From Anarhynchus alexandrinus (Eukaryota; Chordata; Aves; Charadriiformes; Charadriidae), in the NCBI GenBank assembly GCA_008711295.1, contig VUYV01000069.1, positions 3,067,403-3,131,402 on the forward strand: 64,000 bases of DNA. Reading direction: 5' to 3'. The translations under genes and the position numbers were made by a program. Each line of letters opens with the position of its first letter. The first letter of the stretch is position 1. Positions 27,901 through 40,400 of the stretch are shown here, one piece after another. Under the pieces are notes generated by a model that did not search any database, was not told where the DNA came from, and worked only from the letters and a program-made list of their open reading frames with translations.

Positions 27901-29099
27901 GGAGAAGAGGAGCCGATGGCCTATATGCAAAAGAGAACCCATTAAGGATTTTTGGGATTGTGGGAGTGTTTGCCAGCAGAGGTAAAGCTGAGAACTGGGA
28001 GAGTTTTGTAGACTGTAAGCGACAGTGGTTTTGCCATCTGATGTCTCTATTCAAAAATGTATTGGCTCTAAGTAAATTAGATAAGGACACAGCATCTAGT
28101 ATTGTGACGTGTTCTTGTGGAGGCCAAACCTCTCTCATCAACTAAAGGCTTTGCCAGAACTGCTATTATATTTAATGAACCAGAAAATAATATACGGCCA
28201 GGTTAATATTCTTCCAAAAACTTCTATTATAGGCCACAGCTAGGGGAAAGGACACTGTATTAGTGACACGTGGCAGGAGGTCAATTACTGTGCAAAATCA
28301 TTTCACCAGGTAATATTTAGAGCTCAAAGCTTCCTCTGGCTTGCGCTGACTGGAAGGCAGCCTGCATGTGAAATGCCCCAGAAACTGCAGGGTTGGTTGC
28401 AGCGGGTTACTGCATCACAAATATTATCTTTTGCATTTTTGTAATTTCCAAGCAAACAAATGGTGATGGCTTTGCCCTTTTCGTTATAATAATGTGTTGT
28501 CCAAACCTCAACAACCCCCTCCCTAGGAACCAAGTTATTTTAATGGAGAAATTTAATTAAGATTCTCCCCCATCCTCATTTTTGCAAGCTGGTGCACTTC
28601 TGGACTTAGTACTGAAATATTATGGAAAAATACAGTTTCCTCAGGAATGGTGACTTGACTAGACATGTGAAATATTAAAAGTTTTAGAACATTTTGTTCT
28701 AATGAGATTAGAAAATAATTCTGCTGATACAAATTATTAAAGTAGGGTATGATAAACCTACAGTTCAGATAAGCACCAAGACTCTAAGATGATTATCTAA
28801 TCTGACCTTCTCTGTTTCTTTTGTTCACCTGGCACTGCATAGCAGTGATAGCAATGAGGGGCTGAGTCATGGGATCCTTTCTTTAATTTAGACTGTCCTT
28901 ACAAGCTTCTGCTAGTGCAGAACCACTGACTCCAACAGGGCCCCAGCATTAGGGCACTACATTCCTGTAGGGCACAACCCTCCCTGTAAACACACCAACC
29001 CATCAAAGGATTTTGGTAGAGTTGCTGTTTCATCAGCCCTTCTGTTGACCTACACCAGGCTGATCTTTCAGCTAAATAAATTCTTTTTTCCCCAAACAG

Positions 29100-30120
29100 C
29101 ATTAACCAATAGCCTCAAATAAAACAGTTCCTCCAGCCTTTCAGGCTTAATAGTCTTTTCACAAATTTCTTTAAAGTGCTGCTGTGTGCTTCTCTAAATC
29201 TTGATCAATTTTTCAGCACTTATCCAGCCAAAAATTGGTCACAGTATTATGGTGGCAGTCATATCCATACCAAATGTGCAAGTGAGACGGTCTCTTTACT
29301 CCTCTTCCACACGGCTTTGTTTAAATAGTGAAGGATTTCTTTTGGCCCCTTCAGCCACACTTGTGCACTGGGACTGATGCCTGGCTGATTACCGGGACAG
29401 TAAGTCATCATCGGCGTGATTGCTCATTAGTACAGAGCTCCTGATCTTTAAAGTGTGAGCCAATAAACTGAACAGAAATGCACATTGTTTGCTTGTTCCT
29501 GCTCAAAAACACAATCCAAATTCTATCAGTTATCGGTCAGCCTCATTGTTTACTGCTTCCTCGATCCCTGTAAACTTTCTCAATCATGATTTTTTTTTCT
29601 TCCAGGTCACTGATAAAAAAATGAAACTATCTGAGGCCAAAAACAAATCCTTAAAGACTGCATTAAAAATTTTTCTATTTGATGAGGATTCAGAATCTAC
29701 AGTTTCATGCTGTCAGTTACTTAGATTTGAATAGCTTTAATTGGTTATTTTTGTATCCTTTTTCTTAAGTTGTACACGTATGTTACATCTCCAATATTGC
29801 TTTTAACAATTACATTCGTAATTTAGTCAGAAGTATTGAGGTATAGGTCAATTAAAACTTTTCTTCATTGGAATTAATCATTCATTAATCCTATCACGAA
29901 TCCCATCATTGGGACTAATTATTGTCTAGGTTTTTCTAGCTGTTCTTTTATCTATCCTGATATTGATACTAGGCTAATCAGTTTGTAACTTGAGCAAACC
30001 CTTAGAAGTATTCACCCAGCATAAACTCTTTTTGCAGACAGTGGTCCAAGGTTATCAGCAATGATTTTGGAGTTTATCAGGTAGGCTATAACCTAGGACA
30101 CACACCTCAGCAAAGAGCTA
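29100..30120 (-). repeat. Possible old CR1/L3-like LINE remnant
   Basis: CTCCAGCCTTTCAGGCTTAA, ATACTAGGCTAATCAGTTTG and GTCCAAGGTTATCAGCAATG recall reverse-complement blocks of ancient L3/CR1 elements (the 'gctgactggcctgtagtt' region). Much decayed; limits and identity are guesses. Confidence 0.25.
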
Positions 30121-32849
30121 TAATCACCAGGCTGTAATGCCAAATTCCTCCATGCTTGCTTTCCTTTCCGTTTCATCAGTCTCACAGTGCTGCTTAAACA
30201 ATGACTCCACTTAAACAGCTTATTTCATAGTCTCATCTTGGGGCATAGGATGGAGGAATTGAAGATTTGAATTCACTTGAACTGAGGAGGGATTGAATTA
30301 TCAGATCTCGAATCCCAGAGCCCTGTTTTAAAAGAATCGGCCTTTCTTGGGAGAGGATTTTGTGCTCTGGATCTTGACAGAACAGGAGAACCTCCTGGGA
30401 CAGGAGGTCAGAAGAGCGTTTCTGTGCCCATTGTCACTTACCAGAGAGCTCTTACTTGCTTTGCTCAGTTTGTAGGCCTTCTTGGTTGCCCTCTGGGTTG
30501 GCACCTTCTTTCCATTAATCTGATATACTCTCTAAGGATATGTTGCCACTCCTCTGAATCAACAAGTATGAAGTAGTTGCCTTATCTTTAGGCATTCCAG
30601 TGCCTAAATTATGGTCATCTTGATAGTCATTTTGGTTCTCTACTTGATATTATTGAAGTCAAGGGTAAAGAGCCATTCACTTTGCTGGCAGTGTGCCTAG
30701 ATGATAGTCCGCATCCTCAACTGTATATTGATTTCACTAATATTGAGGACCTACGACAAAAAAGGACTTACTCTTAGCCTATATGGGTAAATATTCTTTT
30801 TTTTTCTAAATAATGCCATTCTATTTCTAAAGAAAAGTTGTAAATTGTTCTAAATTGAGTTGAGATATTATTAATCTTTCATCTCATGTGTCACTGAAGT
30901 GTTGCATGCCCATATTTTCTAGTAAAATGAAAGTATAATTTAATAACCACACTTAAAATTGTACTTAATTTTGGTGTGTTGGGGACCTCAAGATTAAATT
31001 CAGTGGGGCCAATTCAATTAGATATACTGTAGACCTCAGTGAAGATGCCAGCTTCTGGAGAACATAGTTATTAATCACTATGAGCCACATCATGTCCTTT
31101 GAGTTAGCTAAATACATACACAGAGCTGGACCTAAACTGATATCCTTGAGGACAAGACCTTCTGCTCCTTTAATGATTAGACAATGCTATCATTGAGAAA
31201 GCTTGACTTAAGACAAATTTGATTATCCAAACCTAGAAAGGAACACTTTAAAGATTTTGTATCTGAAGGTATTTAAAGTAGAAAAAATCTTAAAAATCTC
31301 AAGTAAAAAAGCTGGCATCCACCAAAATGTGGCTGGATGATAGAGACAGTTCTATAAACAGTGGGAAGAAACAAAGTAAGTCCTGCAGTGATTTCTGATC
31401 ACTAGTTTCTACTTTGGCAATCTTATCTGGAAGAACACTCAGAAACAAAAAGTTTAAACTTTTTTCAGTGTATCTGTACACCAGGTATACAATGCTGTGC
31501 ATAGTGAGCATGGAAGGTGAACAGCTCTTCACCTTGGAAAGAGAAGAGCTCCCATCTAGAGTTTTAAGATTAATTATTAATGAAAAAGTAAAATAAATAA
31601 ACTTTTGAATGCTGTATAGGAAATTCAGATTTTCTAATAAAACATTGAAGCAAAACCAAACACCTCAGATCTCTCTGATATATTTCTATTTTAGGACATG
31701 AATGAAGGGACCAATCTGCTTCATAAGTTATCTTCCAAAAGCAGCCCTAATCCATGATACTAAATTCAGATCCTTTCTCCTACCTAACCAGAACATGTAC
31801 TCCACAAACTTTGCATTTCAACCTTATTCCAACTTGTATTCTACGAAGAGGAAAAGGTATTTGAATTCCAGCTTCTGTGTCATAAATTTTACAAAATAAA
31901 GTTTTGGGGAAATTCACAGTTTGTTAAGGGAAAAGCAGCTTTTAAGAGTCTGTTTGACACATGCATATGCAGATCAGCCAAGCTGACCCATGCTATCCAT
32001 TTGGATCTGAAATGAAATTAAAACATGTTATTAAACTTGTTCATCTGCACTAAGGATGAAACCTGCTAATTATTATTAGCTCTATTATATACTGCAATGT
32101 TGGCATCAGTATTTCATAACTAGCCTCACAGGATAAAATGTATAATCATTTTCTTTCTTCAACTACTTGCCCAGCAGTCAACTGCCTAAGACACTGACAT
32201 GAATTTAAATCTTGTAGTGCCAATCTAGTTTTTAGAGAGCAACAGAGCAACGGAAAGAGGACAGTAGAATTTACTTTGGATATCCTTTCCCATATATGTA
32301 TCTGTCATGAGAACAATTATGTACATAATTAATTGTTTGCAGCTAAACAATTGTTTATCTCACTGAGGCTAAGACTACTAAAGCTCTTACTTGACATTTT
32401 TACATTTTTAGTGCTCTGAATTCAGTTTATGAAATCTCTTCAGAATTTCCCATTATTTCTAGAAGCTTACTTTGCTGTGTACTTATTATTAGCAGGATAG
32501 GAAAAAAAAAATTGTTATGCAACTTTTCTTCCTTTCTTCACAATACATTTTGGCTTCATTCAGTGCTCCCCAAAACTATGGGGCAGCTCTCACTGGCTTT
32601 AATAGGTACTAGATCAAGCCCTGAGTGAATCATTCAGGAGTTCTGTTTCTATGATCAGACATTTACTTGCCAGGGGACTACTGCTTCCCTTTTCTTGCCA
32701 TTTCTGTTTGTTGCAATCTATTCCCCTTAGTCTACTGGTATTCAAATAACCTTTCTTTCAACTACAGTAACACAAGTAATTTACTCCCAAGTCATTATTT
32801 CAAACATTGGCAGTTACTATCCTGATAATATTGAATTGCACTATGAATT

Positions 32850-33570
32850 CCTCTCAGGAGGAAGAGCCCCAGGCACTGGTACAGGCTGGGGGCTGACTGA
32901 CTGGAAAGCTGCTTTGCAGAAAAAGCCCTCGAGATCTTGGTGGACCCCAAATTGAACATGTACCAGCAATAAGCCCCTGTGACAAAGAAGGCAAACAGCA
33001 TCCAGGGCTGCTCTAGAAGCCTTGCCATCAGGTTGAGGGAAGTGATCCTTCCCTTCTACTCAGCACTGGTGAGATACATCTGGAGTGCTGGGTCCAGCGC
33101 TGCACTCCCCAGTACAAAAGAGACATGGACATACTGGAGAGAGTCCAACGAAGAGCCACAAAGACAATTAAGGGTTTGGATCACCTGGCATGTGGGGAGA
33201 GGCTGAGAGAGATGGGATTGCTTAGCTGGGATTGCTTAAGGGGGGATCTTATCAGTGTGTATAAATGCCTGATTGGGGGAGTAAAGAAGACGGAGTCAGA
33301 CTTTTCTCAGTGACAGGATGAGAGGCAATGGGCACAAACTGAAAAACTGGAAATACCACTTAAAAATAAGAAAAACCTTCTTTATTGTGAGGGTGGTCAA
33401 ACACTGAAACAGGTTGTCTGAACAGGTTGTGGACCCTCCATCCTTGGAAGCCCTCAAAATCTGACTGCATGTGGCCCTGACCAGCCTACTCTAGCTGACC
33501 CTCCTTTGAGTAGGTGTTTGGACTAGTTGATCTCCAGAGGTCCCTTCTAACCTCAGCTTTTCCGTCATTC
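32850..33570 (+). mobile_element. CR1 LINE 3' fragment
   Basis: Plus-strand sequence carrying the end of CR1 ORF2: a frame through ERVQRRATKTIKGLDHL and ERLREMGLLSWDCLRGDLIS at about 33125-33313, then TTCTTTATTGTGAGGGTG, and finally the GACTAGTTGATCTCCAGAGGTCCCTTCTAACCTCA-type 3' tail cut into the usual blocks near 33521-33555. It is homologous to the element at 19.3-20.5 kb in the opposite orientation. Several frameshifts and stops show it is dead. The exact 5' limit is uncertain. Confidence 0.88.
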
Positions 33571-36500
33571 ACTTTAATAGAAAAATGCTGGGTGGAGAAG
33601 GTATTGGAATGTAGTTCTTACATCCTTGAATCTAATTCTGTGCACGTGTATTACCTGCTATCAGAAATATCAGCAATGATGAGTTGTTACTGGTTATTGG
33701 TTGTATTTGCAAGATTAGACCCCTCGTAAATTCAAGGAGTTCACTTCTAACAAGCCCATGCTTTCAACTAAGGGTTGTGGGTTGTTCTTTAACAGAGCTT
33801 AGTACAGGACTGCATTCTATATACACTTCACTGGTTAGACAGGTTTGATGGAAGGAGGGAATCAATAATTTAAGTTCTTTTAAAAATATGCATAAGTACA
33901 TCACAGAGAATATAAAAACTTCAGGGGAAAGGTGATATTATTATTTAATGCCTTGTTGATGAGGTTTATTTTGGTAAGCTCTTGACAGCACAAGGTAACA
34001 TATCATCTTTGCGTTGACACAAACACTATCAAAATGTGAAAGGATGCATAGCAGAAAAAGATCTGCATCTAAAATAGATTTTTGAGAGAGCAAATTATTT
34101 TTTCCTTCCCAATAGCTTGTTGATTTTTCTTTGTTAGAATGCTGCCAACACCTTTAAGCAAAATTAAAAAGCATTTTTGCTATTGCATGTCATTCTCTCC
34201 AGGTCTGTTTAAAATTCTCAATTTCTTTCCGCCTTCCATTCAACACTGAAAAATATTTGTTGGTATTTGTGATGGGGATGAATGTCTTTATATTTCCATT
34301 GCTTTTGCAGTATAGCTGCTTTCATTACTCATTGCACTGTGTGCATTGTACTATTCATTTTTACATTGGAGACCAAGGCCTCTTTCTATTTTTCTCCTTT
34401 ATGTCCTTTGTTTGGTTTGCGATAAGTGATTCAGAAAGCTCCAGAGGGCAGTGTTGTGCTGAAAGCTTCGGTTCTCTGGGCTCTGCCTGGATACTTTTTG
34501 GGCACCAGGAGGCTGAATGTTATTTACTCACATGCAGACTTGCTTAAATGGCTTAAATCTTAATTCCACAATGGCCTTGGATATACACATTTTATGACTG
34601 GGGTCCTTGAAACAAACAAATTAACTGTGCTTGTGCACATAATATGATCTTCAAGGTTTTTCAAATGCTGAGTTAGATGGAATCAATTAAAAAACGAAAT
34701 TAAAAATCTCAGACATCCTTAATAATGCTGTGCCGGTTTCACCAACCCGGCTCAATAGGTTGGAATATTTATTTCCCTGCTCGTGTCACATGGGGGAAAA
34801 GGAGGAAAGAAATCATCCCCACGAGGGTGCAAGGCAATGCTGTTCCCCTTCTCCCTCAGGAGTTCTGCAAAGGAGCAGCAGTTTTCAGTTCCAATTAAGG
34901 CCTTGCAGGACCACACTGGCAGAGGCTGCAGGGGAAGCATCAAATCACACACCTCCTTCAAGTGTGGCCTCCCATGCCTTCCCTCTGCCTTGTCCTGCCC
35001 TTGATGGGGTGTGCACCAGAATTGCTAGCTGGCCTGGAAAAAAACAGGATCACCAGGTCCTATTGCTTCTCAAGGACCTCCATGCTCCTTGAGAACTTTC
35101 TGGCTGCATTTATCTCATTTCTTTAAGTATGTTTCACATTTTCCCCTAAACCAAAGACACCTTGGTTATGTCTAAACTGATCTCCCAATGCACAGAATGG
35201 CTACTAATGAAAGGTTACATTCCAGCAGCCTTTCAAACCGCCATACTCTCCCACTCAGACCCATGCACCTAACTGCCCATGCATTTCTTCTGCTCCTTGC
35301 CCCAAGACTCCTATGTCTCTTGTAGTCTATCCACATCACCTCTGTTCCCCGAGCATCCACACTGCTCCCAGGTGCCCTGCCACCTGAAACTATAATTTCT
35401 GTCATCTGTATGTCCTCCTCTTTCACACTGAAATCCAACGTCCATCTCCTTCTTCCAGCTGCAGTTCCTCCCTTTGCCCACCCTGCAATGCCCATGGTTT
35501 ATTCTTTCCTTGGTCTTCAGAGACAACTCTTGCTGCTCAGTGTGCTGCTTGGGTTAGATGTGTGAGCAATGACAACAAAGATATGAGTATCCTGACCAGT
35601 CAACCAGTTGGCTAAGGACATGCCTATGCCACCACAGCTCCTGAGCGTAGAAGCACTTGCTCACCCCCTCAGACTGCAGAAATCACCTTGTGAGCTGTGT
35701 GTGGCTTACAGCCATGGCTTGAACTGTTTGGATGCAAGCCTGAATTCAGGAGGAGGCTTTCAAGAGCTGGCAAGCCACCTTTTTTAAACATGCCCTTCAA
35801 GTAGTAGCAATGGGACAGGCATAACGACAGCATGGCTTGAACCCACCACAGGTATCCCACAATACCAGTTTGTTTGAATTCTTTGCCAGAAGTTATGTTT
35901 AGGAAGGTATTACGGGATGGTAATTGTAAGCTGAAGCAATGATGACCTATGGTGGACAGAACAAGGGCTATGGAGCATTTTGCACTTTAGGTTGCTCTTG
36001 AGCCTCCACACCACTGAACAATAAAGACAGATGAAAGACCAGATGCTGCAAATGTTTATAGATTTAAGCAGTCCTGACAGGGTAAACCCAAGTTTTCACT
36101 TGGGAATGAACTCTGCCCTCCTACAATGAGACACTTGGAAGGGAACACGGGGGCATCAAACGGAGCTAGCTCAGATGAATTTGTATTTGCTGAATTTTTG
36201 TTGAATAGGGACAAATATGGTTGAATTCTGCAGTTATTGCCCAAGAACACAATGTCTCAAGGATGTAGCAACTGGAAAAGGAGAAAAGAAAAAAATGACA
36301 AAGAGTGTGGCAGTACTTGTGCAGAGGAAATGGTGATAGGACAATTGCCATAGAAATACCTAATATCTATACCTCCATAGCAAAATGTTACAAGTCTGCA
36401 TTTACATTCTTCACATGAGTACTGGCAGAAGTGTCTGTCCTATGGAACTACTAAATTCCATGTGGATTTTGATGATCTACCATTTGCATCCACACTGGTG

Positions 36501-39099
36501 ACATGGGGGTCCCACCGGTATCCACAAGAGCCTCACTGGCAGGAACAGCTATTCACAGGCTGTTCAGAAGTGCCCACAAGTGAAGCAGGTTTTCAACATG
36601 CTCATGAGTCTGTGAGAAATACATCACTCTCTAAACTGCTCATACAGCAGAGGAAGGCTTTGCTATTAGCTCTCTTGATAAACATATCCCCAGATTCGTG
36701 ACTTGAAGACAGTGATGTGCTCCATGCCGAGAAAAGGGAGTAGAAAAGAAAATATTGCCATCTGCTTGTGTAGAAGTTTAAATTCATGCACCAGCTCTCC
36801 TGCACAGATAAAGAAGAATGAGTCTTCCCTTTTTGCTACATTCAGTCTTGAGAGTGAGGCAGTGTTCTCACAGAGAGACCTGAAGAAGAACTGAAAGGGT
36901 GTTCACCATCAAGCCTCAGGCTCTGATTTAGGTGCCTACATTGAAAGTCTCCAGAATTCAGAGAACCTCTCTCCAAACCTATCAATCAAACCATCAATCT
37001 GTTTGCTGAAGCTCCGTTAACAGTCAAAGGAACCTAGGTTGCTCATACAGAGCCCCAAGGGACACACCTAGCCTCCACGGTGCTACTATTCCCATAGGGT
37101 CACTATGTATCACCTGGGTTTTGCAGGTTTGGGTTCTAACATTGTATTGGTATGATCAGGCTTCACATATTAAGGTGTTAAAATAACATTGCTAAAATCC
37201 ATCTAACTGATGACAGCATTGCTGCCTGACAGAAGTAAAGATTTTTTAAAAAATCAAGTATCAATACTTGTTTTTATTTATAATATTTTGTGCTAACCCA
37301 GATATGGAATTGCCCAGACAACTGTGACTTAATCATGTGTAACTGCCAGCTTGCATTTTTGCAGGCACATCTACCCTGACAAAGGCTTTTAATATTTAAA
37401 ATCATGCAGATTATCTATTCAGCCCTCAGAAAACTCATTGTGATGAATTCAGTATCTCAGTTTCAGGCACTTCAACTGCTGACACCTTTCTTCAGGCTAC
37501 AGAGAGACTTATTAATTGTACTAAAAATCCTGTGCAAACATTTTAAAAATATTATTTAGTACTCAGTAAAATATTTCTTTTATTTGAGTATGTTACCATC
37601 TATCAATGTTGCCACGACTCTCTAGATCTCAGAAGTGTTTTTCTACTCTCCTTTTAAAATGCATTTTTATTCCAAGAGCCTCTATTTATGCAAATTTATC
37701 AGTCATGTCTACTCAGAAATGCTTATATCATATCTGAGGTCAGGAATTCAGCTGTATTTAAATTATATGCCAGATGGATGGGCAACGCATACATTTCAGT
37801 TCTTTGACAACTTAATGAACATATCTCTTGGCAAGATGAGGTTATCTGAACATCCCAAATCGTCTGTCACAGTTGTCTCCAAACTTTTGGGCTGTAGCCT
37901 ACTGTCAGCAATGAAAGCTGACCACCACACTGTATCATCAACCTTTAACTAAAAAAACTCTAACAATTATTTGCTTGCCTAAGGCAGCTGTGGGCACCTT
38001 ACCATGGTCTTGTCAATTACAGGGGGTAAATCCTGATTTATAATGAGTTTCAGAAATCTAGAAACATTACATAATTAAATCTCTCATCCTCCAAGCTACA
38101 TTATTAGCCATTTTATTCAACTGGGAAACTATGCAGAAAAAAAGTTTTCAACCCATATTTTCAAGCTGACCAGTAATCTGGTTACCTTAATTTTGGAAGA
38201 TTATCTGGAAACACTGTTGGCCCTAATCTTAAAGAGTGGTCAGGAAATAGAACTTTTCTTCACAGAGTATTTTCAGTATCTCAGGAAGGAAAAGTCTGGG
38301 AAGTGGAAGTTGAAGTTCCCTGCAGAAGGCCAAAACTTGGCAAAACAAGTTAAACAGAACATTTTTGATTTGTTTTACCACCTATACACCTACCACATTA
38401 ACATAATCTATACTTACGGATGCTGCATTCCCTTGGAAACTGATTTACTAGTTTCGTAAACTGGGAACCCAAAATGTCCTTGGATTGCTTCAAATTAGTG
38501 GATAGCTGAAAAGTTGGCCTATACGAATCATCCAAGGTCACCCATGCAATGATGTTAGTGGCAAAGCTGCAATGAGAACCTGGAAGTTACTGGCTTTCTT
38601 CCTAATGGTCACTTCACCAGACCAAGATCCCACCATTATGGGAGATAATGGTAATAAAACACTGCAGTGCTCTTAAATTGCACAGAAACTGCACTTTCAC
38701 TGTTCTGAAAAGCTATCATTCAGCCTGAAAGTTATCAAAATTGCTGGGCCAACATACTCTAAATACATAGTGTCACTTACGAAGAACATGTAGTTTTTCT
38801 TAGTAGAGTAACATTACAAAAAGAGCAAGAAAAAGAATATGGAAGTAGAACAGAAAATCCTGTTAAAATGTTAAAAAGGAAAGAATGGTAAATAATGGAT
38901 ACTATTCAGTCTTTCTTCAAGCTCCTACTAAATTCCTACTGGCTACAAGACACCAAGAGCTCTGAGACAACAGTTGCCCAGACCTCACTAATATTGGAAT
39001 CCCTTGGCATCGCTCCCTTTTGCCATGGGTTAGCACGTCATTGAGAAACAGAACCTCTACTAGACCACAGCAACCTGTTCCTGTCCAAGCAACCCTCAC
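33571..39099. other. Intergenic; repeat-like stretch at about 35.5-36.9 kb
   Basis: No gene supported. Between about 35.54 and 36.93 kb the minus strand shows several adjacent open segments in changing frames (for example 35669-35860 and 36602-36805), which may be a decayed transposable element. I cannot name a family. Confidence 0.45.
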
Positions 39100-39790
39100 T
39101 GTTAGCTCTTGCCATCCTCCTGCAACACAGCTGCTCTTCGCTTCTTTGTCCCTCCCCTTCCCTGACTGATGTCATTCCCTTTTCTTGTTATTGTCATCCT
39201 TTCCATCTTTCCCAGAGTCGTCCATCTCTTGGAATCTCAAATCCACATCTCCTCACTTTTCTCCAAGGACAGTTATCCAAATTTGGTCTTTCTGCCAGCC
39301 TTCCCTTCAGCTATCCTCACCTCTCACCACCCTTTCCAATATCCAGTCCTATCCCTCAACCACTCCTTTGCTGGTTTCATCACCTTCTTCTGTCCTCTGT
39401 CTCCTCCCATAACAATTCAGGCATTATGCAGTCTCTTCCTTAATTTGGGGAAAAAAAAAGGGGGGGGTGGGGGCAATTCCCGTATCCGACTTACTTTGGC
39501 AACTATTCTGCCATCTTATTCTATATCTCCTTTTTAAGCTCACTGACTGCAATCACTACCTGGAGTCAATCTCCTTGGCTTTCACCAGTTGTTTTCATTG
39601 AACCTTACTTTCAACATGACCTCTAATGACCTCTTTCTACCTAATGCTGTGAATCAGTAGTTATTTTCTGTTCCTCCTTCAGCTTTGATGTGACTTCATC
39701 CTGCTCTTCTTGGCCTATCATCTTTCCTTCTTTATCAAGAGGTTCCAATCTGCTCATGTTGACAGGCTATCACTGACAATTATCACTGAC
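39100..39790 (+). repeat. Possible old L2-like LINE remnant
   Basis: A long pyrimidine-rich stretch with phrases such as CCTTCCCTTCAGCTATCCTC, TGACCTCTTTCTACCTAATG and CATCCTGCTCTTCTTGGCC, similar in feel to the reverse-transcriptase part of old L2-group LINEs read on the plus strand. No intact frame; by eye only. Confidence 0.3.
39447..39473. repeat. Homopurine A9G8 tract
   Basis: GGGG, then nine A, eight G and a further G-rich run, within a pyrimidine-rich neighbourhood. Confidence 0.85.
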
Positions 39791-39915
39791 AATTAGATTT
39801 TCAGGAAACAGCCTTTGTACTTTCTACCAAGCTGCTCTTCTCTTCTGAGAATCCATCCCCTTGTTATTTTTCAATTCTTTTCAAACTTTCCTTTTCAATC
39901 ATCTCTCTCCCTCTC

Positions 39916-39933
39916 AAAAAAAAAAAAAAAAAA
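39916..39933. repeat. Poly(A) run of 18
   Basis: A pure A18 run preceded by CT-rich sequence. It could be a retroposon tail, but I see no clear element or target duplication beside it. Confidence 0.85.
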
Positions 39934-40329
39934 GCAAGCCTGAATATGCTGGGATCTCCTTGCCCATCATGCTTGGCAACACTATCTCACAATTTCCTTG
40001 GAATCCCACTTGTCTGTACCCATCCTGTGTCACCTTTTAATTGTTTGCTTTTAGACAGAGGCTGCTTTTTCACAGAACCTAATACAAAGGGATACTTGTC
40101 TATAAAGAGACTACTAAGCAACGTGATTATATAAATACAAATTAAAACAGGAGTTCAGATTTCATTGCTGTAAGCATAATATGAAGACCTTGACATAACG
40201 AAAACAGAAAAAAAAAGCTTAAGAATGTGAACTCAGCTTTAAAAACTCATTTCTTAGATATGCTGGGCGTACATGAGTGTAATGTATACATCCATTGCAT
40301 GGCATACATCCATTGTCTCTAGAAGTTAA

Positions 40330-40400
40330 GGTTGAATCCTGCCTTCACTGAAAGCAATAGACTTTTTGTTACTAATTTCAGTATGGTCAAGGCTTTTCCA
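40330..40400. repeat. Probable diverged copy of the same palindromic repeat
   Basis: GAATCCTGCCTTCACTGAAA then GCAATAGAC, and ACTAATTTCAGTATGGTCAA with GGCTTTTCC, follow the same layout as the copy at 46.8 kb with more changes. Confidence 0.35.

Larger units (their letters stand above)
20481..32849. other. Intergenic; only old repeat traces seen
   Basis: The 124-residue plus frame at 27771-28145 is among the longest here but has an equally open antisense frame and no recognisable domain. No gene is supported. Confidence 0.6.

Noticed and set aside
27771..28145. A 124-residue plus-strand frame
   Set aside because: It has an open antisense partner and no recognisable domain; chance is the simplest explanation.
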